DNA of 64,000 nucleotides. Source: Adenanthera pavonina (taxonomy: Eukaryota > Streptophyta > Magnoliopsida > Fabales > Fabaceae). This document shows, in pieces, positions 50,715 to 63,320 of the stretch (positions are counted from its first letter, which is position 1; each line of letters starts with the position of its first letter). The translations under genes were made by a program, and so were the position numbers. The stretch lies in contig JAIVEN010000015.1 in assembly GCA_026686845.1 (NCBI GenBank), forward strand, positions 3,363,001 to 3,427,000. The letters are read 5' to 3'. Below the pieces are notes generated by a model that was given only the letters and a program-made list of their open reading frames with translations, was not told where the DNA came from and did not search any database.

Positions 50715-52925
50715 CAACTTAAACTAGTGGGTTATGACTACCCTGTCACAAACTTTTAGGTCCTTGTTTTTAAGATATGAAGCTTTCTTTCAATGATTAT
50801 CTGCAACATCGTTGGTAAAAATTGAGAGCATTTACAAAGGAACCAGAATAAAAGTAAGGATCAGTGTTGACACTTTTATCCCAACGAAGAGCATCTTCTT
50901 TTAAGATAAGGTGGGGTATTATGTGCTCCAAGAATTAGCTGCATTTTTTCAGCCCTGTCCTTTTCCCAAAGTTATTTCCACAACCCTTTAGATATCTACA
51001 TCATCATTTTCCAAACTAGATTGATTTAGAACGAATATCGAGACCATATAAGCTGTTAAAACCACAAGTCCTCCTCCCAACACCCCCCCCCCCCCCAAAA
51101 AAAAAAAACCATAAAGTGAAGTTTCTTCATGCTTTTTAGCACATATTAATTACTATTGGTGCATGTGCTAACCGACTTTTTTTTTTTCTATGAACACGTG
51201 CTTACCAACATTGATGAGGAAAAGCAAAGCACAAAAAAAAAAAAAAGCAAAGAAATGATTTGATTTTACAGCTCATTAACCACACTTAACTCATCTTACT
51301 TTGGAAAATAATCAAAAGGAACAACATTCATTACAAGAAATTAATTAGTTTATCTACAAGCATTCTCAGAAATTTTGATACAATAAAAAATAAATAAATA
51401 AACCCTATATATTTGACTGCAGTAGATAAGACGAGAAAAAGAAAGAAAGAAAGAAACTTTCCATGAGCCAATACGCTAACATCTTATAATTTAAAGGTTT
51501 GGTTAATGAACTTAGTTATATTATTATTTTGCTTACGATATTATTCTTGTCACCTTTATATGATGTGCTCTTATGATTCTCCATTATTTATAGTCAAGCT
51601 GCAAGGTCATTTTGAGTGGGTCACTTCTTGTTTTTAACTAAAGTAATGTATTGTGCACGCTTTATTGGTCAAGAAAAAGTGATAATGTAGACTGATTAAA
51701 AAGTTATTGTTAGTGGGAGACATGCAGTGACTCATGAAGTTGATATCATATTATATTATTTCTTAAAACTAATTGGTGTCAAGTGAATTGGTGTCTTTCA
51801 TTTCATCCTGTAACTAACAACAAGCTTCCTTTTATCCAAAAAAAAAAAAAACAAATTAGCTCCCCCCGTGCCTATGCCCCAGGATCGAGGGATTCAAATA
51901 TTGTTTAAAAAAAAAAACTCAACTGTCACATAATAGCATCCCAGGATGTTTTTATAGAGTATAACGATGGTAATGATTTTAAAGATAGATAGAAGTGAGT
52001 TTATACATTCGAATAGGACTAAGCCTCATTCATTTCGTATATCTATATCTGTAATTTAAAAAAAAAAGTTGTGGAAAAGAAAACAAATACTATTTAATTG
52101 TGTTGAATTGAGGGCGCATTAAAACGTCACTTGTTACTTGGTTAAAACTTAAAAGCAAATAGAGAGTTGGGTCAAGTGTAAATGGGTGTGCGAAAAATTT
52201 TACATTAATTCCGTAAAATTAAATTAATGGAAGAGAGACATGGAGAAGTATGAGGAAGAGAATAGAGTTCGATTTTAAAACGAACTTGGATAATTAAGAC
52301 TTCCGGGATGAGAGATTTGTTGAAATAATTCTTGTTCAAGTGCTGCGTAAATCCCCTGACGTTTCTTCTTCGCTGTGAGAACTTAGTTATATTATTTTTT
52401 TCATTGCGATTTTATTGTTCTTGTCTCCTTTGTACGTTGTGCTATCTCAAGATTCCCCAAATACAGTCTCAACAGATGTCATTTTGATAGGGTCACTGAT
52501 CTAAGCCTTTATTTTTATCAAGAGAAAGTGACGGCTAGTCCATTTGTGATGAGGTGTGATCGATCATTCCAAAGGTGAAGACGAAGAACATCTTCTTTTG
52601 AGATAAGGTGGGGGTATTATGGGGTCGAAGAATTACTGGCTTTGTTCTTGTCAGTCCTGTCCTTTTCTGGCCTAGCTAGAGACTTTAGTGCCTTCTGCTT
52701 ATGCATCTCTACATCGATCCCATTAGTATTGGGTTCATTATTAGGGGGGCCCTGCCCTCATCCCTTTATTTTACATTTTTAATTTTATATTATTATAATA
52801 TTTTACTTGTAGTTGGGTATATCAAAATATCAAGGTTAAATTTATTGGAAGACGTATGATTTAAAAATAATTTAAATATCCAACCTTTACCAGAGTAATT
52901 GAATGGTTTTTCATGGGCAATGCAT
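49952..52925. repeat. Tandem non-coding array, unit 2
   Basis: It opens 'gtcaatattatgttttactg' and shares with unit 3 'ggacgaacccaacaagaagg' (50142), 'ccaatgatttttattttctt' (50232), 'gggctttgtgcttaagcccg' (50652), 'agcatttacaaaggaaccag' (50828), 'ctagcttcccccgtgcc'-like text (51860), and 'aggggggccctgccctcatc' (52744). Relative to unit 3 it lacks several hundred bases between about 50605 and 50640. No coding sequence. Confidence 0.75.
51083..51108 (+). repeat. C14-A12 homopolymer pair
   Basis: Fourteen C then twelve A, at the same unit position as the C16-G5 tract at 55301-55321. Unit 1 has only 'cacccccataaagtg' there (about 43327). Confidence 0.9.
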
Positions 52926-53307
52926 GCTGTCTATCAATGTTATGTTTTGCTATAAGAAAAGGATATAAAAGAGATTGTGCTCATGCAAGTTAACAATCAA
53001 ATGATTTATGAAAAATTTATTAATTTTTATTTTTATACTTAAAGCCGGATGAATTACTTTTTATATTTATTAACATTTTGTATATATACTAATGGTACTC
53101 TTAAAGACACAGGAAAAAAAAATGGATTGAGGGACGAACCCAACAAGAAGGTGGTGGGAAACAAAAGGCAAGTACACCTCTTTGGAATTATTCCAAAATT
53201 TAATCCCTCTTCAAGCCAATGATTTTTATTTTCTTCTTGGTTAATTGCGTTTGCCATGCAAATACTAATTTCAATATAAAATATAAATCATTTTTAATTA
53301 TCTCATA

Positions 53308-53707
53308 CTCTTTCTGTTCCAGTTTATTATATACTTTTAATTACCACACACATACCAAGACAATGACTAGTAACCAAAATTTTTTTTTATTATTTCCTAA
53401 ATTATCCTTATTTAATAATACTTTCTACATTAATAAATTGTAGTCATTCTCTCCTTCATTCTTTTTTTCTGAATTCCCATGAGTCATTAGCAATTATGAA
53501 CAGTGAAGCTTTTGGGGAAATTTTCCTTCATTTATTTATGGTTTGACCAAACTATTAAATGTATTGGTAACCGTAGAATATATAAACTTACCTATTAGGG
53601 GCAATATTGGAAAGATAATAAAAAAATACAATATAATCTGCGTAATGCACTATATTTTGAAATATAAATTTCTCAGAATAGTGCACTATATAGCATAATG
53701 AATTAAG
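53308..53707. mobile_element. Insertion with TA duplication, probable Stowaway-like MITE
   Basis: Unit 2 reads 'tatctcatatattttaagaaaaatg' (about 50318), while unit 3 reads 'tatctcaTA' then about 400 bp then 'TAtattttaag'. The break is therefore exact and the TA is duplicated. The left end CTCTTTCTGTTCCAGTTTAT is Stowaway-like; the right end (...GCATAATGAATTAAG) is a poor partner, so the element may be rearranged. Confidence 0.7.
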
Positions 53708-55300
53708 TATATTTTAAGAAAAATGAGTTGCATAATTAAATTTGTCAATAAATTTCGATGCTTTTCACTTTCTGCTCTTATTAATTATATCATTATTAAT
53801 TATATCATCTTTTATATTTTTCATGATCTTTATCTCTTATATATATTAATTGTAGACCAAGGCATAAATGAAAAAAAGAAAGCAATTAATGCATCAAATA
53901 TTTCTTTCCCATGACTTATATTTTAGAGCAATTAAAATATTATTTCTAAAATTGACTAATATTTTATACATGAGGGAGTAGTCGTGAGATTTCTCTCTGT
54001 TTTTTTTTATCTAAGTTATGAAGATTTCTCTCTCTTACACACTTGTGTGCTTTTCTGCATCGAATTAAACTAATGTATGCTTTCCTAAAAAGAGGTTGTG
54101 AATTATGAGGAAATGGACCCCAAATTAATTAAAGCAAAGGAGTGCAACAACCTCACCAAGAAGAAAGCACATGTTTCTCATAATCTGGAATATGCCATTA
54201 CCGAATGCTTGAAAGATTTTTTAATTTATTAAATATTAAATTATCAGCTAAAATTATAAACTATCATTACTGCTAAATAACATATTGACAAATTATGTGT
54301 GTGCGTACACGCGCACCCTCCTATAATTTCTGCTGTTAAATTAATTAAGTCACATTTTCATTTTAGCTAAAGTAATGCATGCATATAGTAGGGGCGGAAA
54401 AGTGGCTGTTCTTATGTAATGGGAGTGAAGGAAATGGAGTAATATGGATTCGGAAGAGTGATCATGTTATGTATTTTGAGTATATTTATTTTAATTATAA
54501 TCTAATATACTACTAATTTGTTTGAAATATTAAATTACTTATAATGAATTGAGTATATCACTCATGGGAAGTGGAGAGAGAGTTTGTAGCAGGAAACAGC
54601 TAGAAAGCATATTTGGTCTTCATGTTAAAGGATGTGTATGAAAGAATATTCTTGTCTTTATTCGATGTTCTCTTATTCTCGATCCATAATCAAATATAAA
54701 GTAATGCATTATGCGTGCTTTATTTTTCAAGATAAAAGTGATGACTAACTGCTTTATTCGATGAGGTGTCCAAAGCTGAAGGTGTGTGTACAAGTCATTC
54801 AAAAGTTAACTTAGTCGCAGATATGCATGCAAATGAGTCAAGAACTCTCATAAGCTTTTTAAGGGCTTTGTGGTTAAGCCCGTCCATATATATATATCAA
54901 CTTAAACTAGTGGGTTATGACTACTCTGTCACAAACTTTTAGGTCCTTTGTTTTTAAGATATGAAGCTTTCTTTCAATGATTATCTGCAACATCGTTGGT
55001 AAAAATTGATCGAGAGCATTTACAGAGGAACCAGAATAAAAGTAAGGATCAGTGTTGACACTTTTATCCCAACGAAGAGCATCTTCTTTCAAGATAAGGT
55101 GGGGTATTATGTGCTCCAAGAATTAGCTACGTTTTTTCAGCCCTGTCCTTTTCCCAAAGTTATTTCCACATCCCTTTAGATATCTACATCTTCATTTTCC
55201 AGACTAGATTGATTTAGAACGAATATCGAGACCATATAAGCTGTAAAAAACCACAAGTCCTCCCCTCGCCCCCAACAAACACGCCTCTTCTCCCTCCTCT

Positions 55301-55321
55301 CCCCCCCCCCCCCCCCGGGGG
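55301..55321 (+). repeat. C16-G5 homopolymer pair
   Basis: Sixteen C followed directly by five G, in a C-rich context. Paralogous to the C14 tract in unit 2. Both could form unusual structures or be assembly-sensitive. Confidence 0.85.
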
Positions 55322-57158
55322 ACCCAAAACAAAGAAAACCATAAAGTGAAAAGTTTCTTCATGCTTTTTAGCACATATTAATCACTATTGGTGCATGTGC
55401 TGACCGACTTTTTTTTCCCTATGAACATGTGCTTAACATCGATGAGGAAAAGCAAGGCACAAAAAAAAAGTGCAAAGAAATGATTTGATTTTACAGCTCA
55501 TTAACCACACTTAACTCATCTTAATTACTTTGGAAAATAATCAAAAGGAACAACATTCATTATAAGAAATTAATTAGTTTATCTACAAGCATTCTTAGAA
55601 ATTTTGATACAATAAAAAAAACTCTAAACAGTGAGAGAGTTACGTGTATGGTTAGGGATTAAATATATATAATACTTTTAACTAATAAGCAAAATAAAAA
55701 AACATTGCTAGATATTATGATCAGTTGCGAAAATTAATGATAACGTTAAGAATGGGCATCAAAAAAATTTTGTTACGAGAATTTCACAAATAAAAGACAA
55801 AAAAAATAAAGCTTTTTTTTTTCTTCGGGTCCTCCATATATATATTTGAGTGCTGTAGAGAAGACAAGAAAAAAAAAAGAAAGAAAGAAACTTTCCATGA
55901 GTAAATACACTAACATCCTATAATTTAAAGGTTTGATTAATGAACTTAGTTATATTATTATTTTGCTTACGATATGATTCTTGTCACCTTTATATGATGT
56001 GCTCTTATATGATTCTCCATTATTAATTTATAGTCAAGATGCAAGGTCATTTTGATTGAGTCACTTCTTCCTTTTAACTAATATAAAGTAATGTATTGTG
56101 CATGCATGCTTTATCGGTCAAGAAAAGTGATGTGGCTACTATTTTGTGATGGGGGATGACTACCCCAATGGTGAAGAGCTATGTTACACTAAACAAAAGA
56201 GCTCCATCCATCCTATCATTTTCAATCAAGATGCTTACAGGAACAGTGGCATGTGTTAATATAGACTAATTAAGAAGTTTTTCTTAGTGGGAGACATGCT
56301 GTGACTCATGAGATTAAACTTGATATCATATTATATTATTTCTTAAAACTAATTAGTGTCAAGTGAAGACCTCTGTCAGATATTTAAATAGACTCGGAGA
56401 CGAGCCATAAGAGACTTAAAATTAAATTTGTGGGATGAGAAACAGAATAAGTAAGTGCGAAATATGATAGTTTGCATGCATGTGATTACATGTATAATTA
56501 ATTTGATAAACTTGATAACAGAGGCACGTACTTTGGCACAGAAAACAGATATTTTCAATTTCCCCATATCAATTAAAATAAAATCAATTAATTTAAGTAA
56601 TTACTATATTGCCTCTTGAAAATCACATTGTTTATGACTTTGAATAGTACAATTTGTTGTAGATTTTTTAGATACACGCATCAAGGGACATTATTGTGAG
56701 ATTGCAAGACATAAATAAAAGAGAAGTATTGTTACCAAAATATGATTAAAAGTTAAAACACTGTTTGAAAAAATTATTTAAACTTAATCATAACTTTTTT
56801 TCAAATTATTATTTTTTCCTTATTTTTGTTTTCAGCTGGCCTTGGAGTCGATTCCTAAACTTAATGTATTGAACCCAACCTCATTTATGAGCAAAATTTG
56901 TTACCTTCCCTCGATTAACTTCCTTTTCAAAGTTTGATAGGCCTTTCTATTTGAAAGTACATGGTCTATCTCCAACATCGTTGGTAAAAATTGAGAGCAT
57001 TTACAAAGGAAGCAGAATAAAAGTAAGGATGGTGACAATTTTATGCCAGTGAAGAGCATCTTCTTTTGAGATAAGGTGGGGCCGGAAATATGTGCTCCAA
57101 GAATTAGCTACATTTTTTCATCCCTGTCCTTTTCGCGAAGTTATTTCCACATCTTTTA

Positions 57159-57869
57159 GGTTGTGTTTGGTTGGGGGAAAATGGGAGGAAGGGAAAGGAA
57201 GGGGAGGGATTTTGCTCTCCTCCCCTTGGTTGGCAATCAAATTATTGGGGGAGGGGAGGGAAAATGTTATTAAAATTTTTCCTCCCCTCCCCTTGTATAT
57301 TTTCCCTCCAAATTGGGATAATTTGGGGGAAAATATGGTATTGTGTCTAATATGATCAAAATACCCTTCATTTTTCAATAACTCAACCACATAATATACT
57401 GGTCAGTCTTGTCGTATCTCTCATTGGTCTCACTCTTAAAATATGAAATCCCTTAGTGACATACATGCATGAAGTCACGAACACACACAGACACATTCGT
57501 ATATTAACATATACAATCATGATTAAAGTTGAGAAAAAAAAAAAAGATAAATACAATCATGATTGAGGTTAAGAAAAAAAAAAGAGTATTTCGTTCTAAT
57601 TAAGAACTTTATCTAATATTTAAACAAAAAAAACTCTTTTTTAATATAAAAAGAAAATATTAACTTAAATAAACTAAGGGTATAATAGTTAAATTATAAT
57701 TAGTTTCCCCCACTTCCCCTCCTAACCCAAACAGGATAACATTAAAACCCCTCTATTAAAATTTTCCCTCCAAACGAGGTAAAATTAAAATCTCTTCTTT
57801 TCCCTCCCCTTCCTTTCCCTCCATTAAAATCTCTTCCCTCCCTTTCCCTCCTTTAAACCAAACATAGCC
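57159..57869. mobile_element. Tourist-like MITE, 711 bp, with readable empty site
   Basis: TTA flanks it (57156-57158, 57870-57872). Ends: GGTTGTGTTTGGTTGGGGG and, from the right, GGCTATGTTTGGTTTAAAG. The subterminal parts are G-rich on the left and C-rich on the right (gggaggaagggaaagg / ccctccccttcctttccc). Removing it restores 'ttatttccacatcttttaggcatctag', as in units 1-3 (about 43222, 50967, 55159). A minus-strand frame inside is chance. Confidence 0.9.
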
Positions 57870-57985
57870 TTAGGCATCTAGATTTTCATTTTCTAAACTA
57901 GTTGGCTTTAGGACAAATATCGACATTAAATAACAACAATAACAATGTCGGTTACCAAACGTACATATTACTATTTATCATATTA

Positions 57986-58237
57986 TTTCTTCCATCTCCT
58001 TTTATATATATGTTATTTTAAATTTTTTTATATAAATTAATAAAAATATTAAATAATTTAGATTATAATAAAATTTAATATACCTAAAACTTAAATACTA
58101 AAAATAACTTATATTTTATTTATTATGATTTTTAATAAAGAGTATAATAATAAAAAAATAATTAATATTTTATTAATAATATAAAATAATAAATAATTTA
58201 AAATATTTAAAATAATAAATAAAATAAAACGGAGAAA
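57986..58237. mobile_element. GC-depleted Stowaway-type MITE
   Basis: Left end TTTCTTCCATCTCC after TA at 57984-57985; right end '...aaaacggagaaaa', whose outer TA is not intact. The order of words matches the element at 35118-35383, but nearly every C and G inside has become T or A. Confidence 0.6.
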
Positions 58238-58255
58238 ACATTATTATTATTATTA

Positions 58256-58978
58256 TTCTTTTTATGAACATTGACATTGATGAGGAAAGCAGAGGACAAT
58301 AAAAAAAAAAGGTTAGATTTTACAGCTCATTAGCGACACTAAAGTCATCTAACATTTTTTGGGCCCTGTCCTTTTCCCAAGGTTATTTCCACGTTCTCCA
58401 CAAATCTAGGCCAGTGTGATTGATATCTTAAAGGACAGTTATTTTATTTTTCGGAATAGAAAAATAGAAAAAGCTACAACCTTCCATCCTCTATATATAA
58501 AATTTTTTATTTTAATTTTAAATTTAAAATTATTTATAATATATGAGATAATATTTATTATATATTTTTAAAAAATATTTTTATTTAATTTATTTAAAAA
58601 TAAAAAAAATTAAATAAAAATAATTTTAAAAAAATATTAAAATATTTAAAAAATTAAAATAATTAATTAATTTTAATTTTAATTCTTAATCTGGATCATT
58701 TGATTAAAAAAATTTTATATTAAAAATTAAAAAAATATTTGATAAACATGTCTTTTATAAAATATTTAAAAAAATAAAAAAATAAAAAGCTTAAATATCT
58801 TTAAAAATCTAGATGCCTGGAGAATGTGGAAATAATTTTGGGAAAGGGACAGGGCCCAAAAAATGTAAGATGACTTAAGCGCGGTTGATGAGCTGTCAAA
58901 TCTAATCCTTTTTAATTTCTTGGTGCTTTGCTTTTCCTCATCAGTGTCGGTTAGCACATGTTCATAAGAAAATACTTC
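58256..58978. repeat. Inverted repeat with about 170-bp arms
   Basis: 58256-58432 and 58797-58978 are reverse complements of each other with scattered differences. Shared text includes 'tgaggaaa(a)gca', 'ttagattt(t/g)acagctcat', 'ttttttgggccctgtcc' and 'ttatttccac(g/a)ttctcca'. The spacer of about 365 bp holds a MITE. The arms are unit text, so one arm is an inverted copy of part of the array. Confidence 0.85.
58481..58742. mobile_element. Stowaway-like MITE, copy 2, GC-depleted
   Basis: It follows copy 3 (58975-59238) word for word but with C and G replaced by T and A almost throughout (for example 'atacccctatttaatgtg' versus 'atatttttatttaattta'). Ends are approximate ('ttccatcctctatatata'). 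Confidence 0.65.
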
Positions 58979-59238
58979 CTCCGGTTCTATATATAGGATC
59001 TTTTATCTTGGTCCTAAATATAAGATTCTTTACAATATACGAGGTGGTATTTATTATATATTTTTAAAAAAATACCCCTATTTAATGTGTTCAAAGAGAA
59101 AAATAGAGAGATTAAATAAAGGTAATTTTAAAAAAATATTAAAATTTTTGGAGAAATCAAAGTAGTTAATTAATTTTAACTCTCTTTCTTAATTCATATA
59201 ATTCAGTTAAAATGATCTTATATATATAACCAGAGAAG
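58975..59238. mobile_element. Stowaway-like MITE, copy 3, best preserved
   Basis: TA on both sides (58973-58974, 59239-59240). Ends: CTTCCTCCGGTTCTATATAT and, from the right, CTTCTCTGGTTATATATATA. 264 bp, no coding capacity. Confidence 0.85.
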
Positions 59239-60602
59239 TAACAATAACGTCGGTTAGCACATGCACCAGTGTCATAAAAGACATGTTTATTTTTTAATTA
59301 AACAAATATCGACATTAAATAATAATAATAATGTTGGTTAGTACACGTACATATTACTATTGGCGCATGTACTAACCGACATTAATACTATTGATACATG
59401 TACTAACCCGACATCATTATTATTTTTTATGAACAGTGCTTATTGACATTAATGAGGAAAGCAAAGCACACAAAAAAAAAGGATTAGATTTTACAGCTCA
59501 TCAACCACAGTTAAGTCATCTTACTTCAGAAAATAATCAAATGGGATGACATTCATTATAAGAAGTTAATTATTTCATCTACAAGAGCATTCTCAGAAAT
59601 TTTGTTACAATAAAAAAAACCCTCTAATGATTAATATATAGCTACGTGTATGCAAGGTATAAGCGTTTAAATATAATATTTTTTAACTAATTAATAAGTA
59701 AAATAAAAAATAAAATATTGCTAGATAATATTCACTTGCGATGGTTGAAGAAAACGTTGAGATCCCGGGCATAAAAATTTTTTGTTACGAGCACTTCCAC
59801 ACATAAAAGAGAAGAAACAAAAGAAAAAAGCTTTTTTTTTTTTTGGGTCCTCCATTTTGAGTTCTATGAGTGAATACGTAACAAATAATTTAAAGGTTTG
59901 ATTAATGAACTTAGTTATATTATTATTTTCCTTAGGATATTATTCTTGTCACCTTTATATGATATCCTCTTATGATTCTCCATTATTTATAGTCAAGCTG
60001 CAAGGTCATTTTGAGTGGGTCACTTCTTGTTTTTAACTAAAGCAGTGTATTGTGTTGTGCATGCTTTATTGGTCAAGAAAAAAGTGATAATGTTGACTAA
60101 TTTTGGGAGACAGTCGTGACTCATGGGATTGAAGTTGATATCATATTATATTATTTCTTAAAACTAATTGGTGTCAAGTGAATTAAGTCATTTTTCAGAT
60201 ATTTAAGCCAGACTCAGACAAGCAATATAAGACTTAAAATTAAATTTGTGGGATGAGAAATAAATAGGTATGAAATGTGATAGTTTGCATGCATGTGATC
60301 ACATGTACAATTAATTTGATAAACTTGATAACAGAAACATGCTTGTTGTTTGGCACAGAAAAAAGATATTTTCAATTTATAAGCAAAGTTTGTTACATTC
60401 CCTCAATTAACTTTCTTTTCAAAGTTTGATAGGCCTTTCTAGTTGGAAGCACATGGGCTAAGGGATTAATTTAAGTTGAGCACCATAAAACCAATAGCTC
60501 AAGCCTCACCTGGCCCAGTCCAGAAACGAGTATTAAGCCCACAAGAGCTAATTAGAATTTTATTTTTTCCGATGAGAGCCCAATTGGATATTGATTCCTT
60601 AA

Positions 60603-61004
60603 CAGCCCATTTGGTTTATTTACAAAGGAGTCAAGGGATGTAATGAAAAGACATGTAATGGGATGGGATGTAAATAAAATTCATGCGAGTTTGTTTGGTA
60701 TGACATTGAGATATATGAAAAATAAATTATTTTTATATTTAAATAAATATAAATAAATAGTAAAGTACTAAAATGCTCTTGCTCCATCTCCAAAAGGGCA
60801 ATATTGTCTTTTTACTCCTATTTAAAGCCATGTAATCTCAAATACCTAGCTTCTGGACAGGTTTTTCATTTACATTTAGAGGCGTATTTGAGTTTACGGG
60901 CGTAATCCTATAATCATGTAATTCGACGAACCAAACGCAGCTACTAATGTAATGTAATCCTATTTACATTATATTACGCCCATGAATTTGAACCAAACGG
61001 GCTC
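60603..61004. mobile_element. PIF/Harbinger-like MITE, 402 bp
   Basis: TAA flanks it (60600-60602, 61005-61007). Ends: CAGCCCATTTGGTTTATTTA and, from the right, GAGCCCGTTTGGTTCAAATT. The related text at about 63640 ('gatttgaatcctctattgtatgtctgtc') has no insertion. Confidence 0.8.
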
Positions 61005-61184
61005 TAAGTCTATGTCTTTCATGTCATCTTGTAACAACTAGCTTCCCCCGTGCCTATGCCCCAGGATCGAGGGATTCAAATATTGTTAAAAAAAAAAAAC
61101 TCAACAGTCACATAATAACATCCCAGGATTTTGTTTTTATATAGTATAATGATGGTAATGATTTTAAAGATAGATAGAAGTAAG

Positions 61185-61852
61185 GTATTAAAAACCGGAT
61201 CGGCTATTGAACCGGATGAGGCAACGGTTCAAGGTCCAATGGTCGGATTGAGATCGGATAGGTTGTGAATAAATTGATATATTTTAAATAATGTAGATGA
61301 CAAATATAAAAGATATTTATTCATGATCATAAAATTAACATCCAATCTATGATGAAAATCAAATTTAATAATATATAGAAAATTAAAAATATCATTAATA
61401 AGTTTTACAACCTAATATTAAAATCTAAACAAGTTAATATTCATTTATAATCATATTTTGAATTCAAAATAGTCAATTGATATTCTATTTTCATATTATT
61501 TGTTAAGTAAATTTATCATTATTAATAATTATGTATCATAATAATACTTATATCATGTTATAATAAAGAAAGAAAACAATTTATACAAAAAATAATGCTA
61601 CTTAATAGTAAAATAATATTATTTTATTTTAAAAACAAAAAAATATTTAAAATTTTAAAAAAAAAAAAAAAACCCTAGACCGGTTCAAACTGATTTTGTA
61701 TTAGTTTTTTACAAGTTCGACCAATTCTTAATTGGTTCGTATCAGTTCTGAAAATCTCCGGTCTGTATCTATGACCAAACCGCACTAGAAGCCGATTTTT
61801 TATTGGACAGGTTGAATTGACCGGTTTGGTCCAACTTTTCATTCATTGGATT
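61185..61852. mobile_element. 668-bp insertion with 8-bp target duplication
   Basis: GAAGTAAG (61177-61184) and GAAGTGAG (61853-61860) flank it. Unit 2 reads uninterrupted 'gatagatagaagtgagtttat' (about 51985), giving the empty site. The termini hold many 'aaccgg'/'ccggtt' words (gtattaaaaaccggatcgg on the left, gaccggtttggtcc on the right) but no clean inverted ends. The class is uncertain; the 8-bp duplication favours hAT. Confidence 0.7.
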
Positions 61853-62774
61853 GAAGTGAGTTTACACATTCAAATAGGAGTAAGCCTCATCCATTTTGTA
61901 TATCTATACCTGTAATTAAAAAAAATTAGTGGAAAAGAAAACAAATACGATTTAATTTTGCTGAATTGCGCATTAAAACATCACTTGTTACTTGGTTAAA
62001 ATTTAAAAGTAAATAGAGTTGGGTGAAGTGTAAATGGATGTGCCAAATATTTTACACTAATTCTATAAAATTAAATTAATGAAGGAGAGACATGGAGAAG
62101 TTTGAGGAATAGAATAAATCATATGAACTTGGATGGCTCAATTAACACATTGTATAATTCAACTTAAATAATGGACTTTGCTTTTGAAATTCCATTATTG
62201 AGAGGATTATTTTAGAAATTAAAAGTATTTTTGGATATTCATTTTATCTCATTAAAGACTCAATATACTAGTACACCAATGAAGAAGTCCTATAAGACCA
62301 TAATTTTACTTGTTCGGGTCCAAATACATGCTGAATTAGATCACACAGATCAAGTGATGGCCACACAAATATTTCTTCTTCACTGTGAGAATTTAGTTTT
62401 TACAGGCTGAGTGAGAGTGAGTGTTTGTATTGTCTTGGGTGTTTTTGGTGGTATGGAGGTAACGGAAGAAGATGATGGAGGGGGTTGATGGTTTGAAGAC
62501 ATTCTGTGACTGAGTGGTGTGGATGGATACCGACCAAGGTACGATAAATAGCCGTAAATTGGATGGAAATCATTTGACTGTCGACAATGTAAATTCCAAA
62601 AATGCTATTTTCACTCTAAGAAAATGTTGAGATCACATTGTTTGGCATAGACAAAGATATTTTCAATTTCTCCATATCAATTAAAACAATATCAATTAAT
62701 TTAAGTAATTATTAGATTGTCTTTTGAGAATCACATGAAGCTCTAATATTGAATCGCATTGTTTATGACTTAAA

Positions 62775-63320
62775 ATAATATAAAAGGGGACATTATAGTG
62801 AGATTTAATAGCAAGTGTGAGCCTCTCTTGTGCAGTAGGGATGGGAAGCCTGGTTTTCAAGAGGTAAACAAAGGAGAAAATACTGTTAACAAAAAACGAT
62901 TAAATTAAACACTCTTTGAAAAAATTATTTAAATATAAATATATTTTAAGTAATATAAATATAATTTGTTGTAGATCTTTTAGATACATGGATCAATAAA
63001 AAGGGGACATTACAGTGAGATTCTAGTAGCGTGAGCCTCTCTTCTTGTGCAGTAGGAATGGGAAGCCTGGTTTACAAGACGTAAAGAAAGGAGAAGATAC
63101 TGTTACCAAAATATGATTAAATTAAACACTTTGAAAAAATTATTTAAATTTAATCATAACTTTTATTTAGATTAGCATTTTTTTATTATTCTGTTATTTT
63201 GTTCTGTTACCAAAATATGATTAAATTAAACACTCTGTGAAAAAATTATTTAAATTTAATCTAAATAAAACACTCTTTGAAAAAATTATTTAAATTTAAT
63301 CATAACCTTTATTTATATTA
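62775..63320. repeat. Local direct repeats, about 217-bp period
   Basis: 'ggggacatta(t/c)agtgagat...gagcctctctt...tgcagta...atgggaagcctggttt' occurs at about 62787 and 63004. 'attaaacactctttgaaaaaattatttaaat'-type text occurs about four times (62905-63295). Confidence 0.75.

Larger units (their letters stand above)
52926..56950. repeat. Tandem non-coding array, unit 3
   Basis: The most complete unit. It opens 'tcaatgttatgttttgctat', then 'ggacgaacccaacaagaagg' (53134), 'aaatggaccccaaattaat' (54113), 'gtatatcactcatggg' (54551), 'gggctttgtggttaagcccg' (54862), 'agcatttacagaggaaccag' (55014), 'ctccaagaattagctac' (55113), 'ttaatgaacttagttatatt' (55938) and 'tggccttggagtcgattcc' (56837). It carries a TA-flanked insertion at 53308-53709. 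No coding sequence. Confidence 0.75.

Noticed and set aside
57118..57390. 90-codon frames on both strands around 57.1-57.4 kb
   Set aside because: They fall in the G-rich end of a Tourist-like MITE and read through its terminus.
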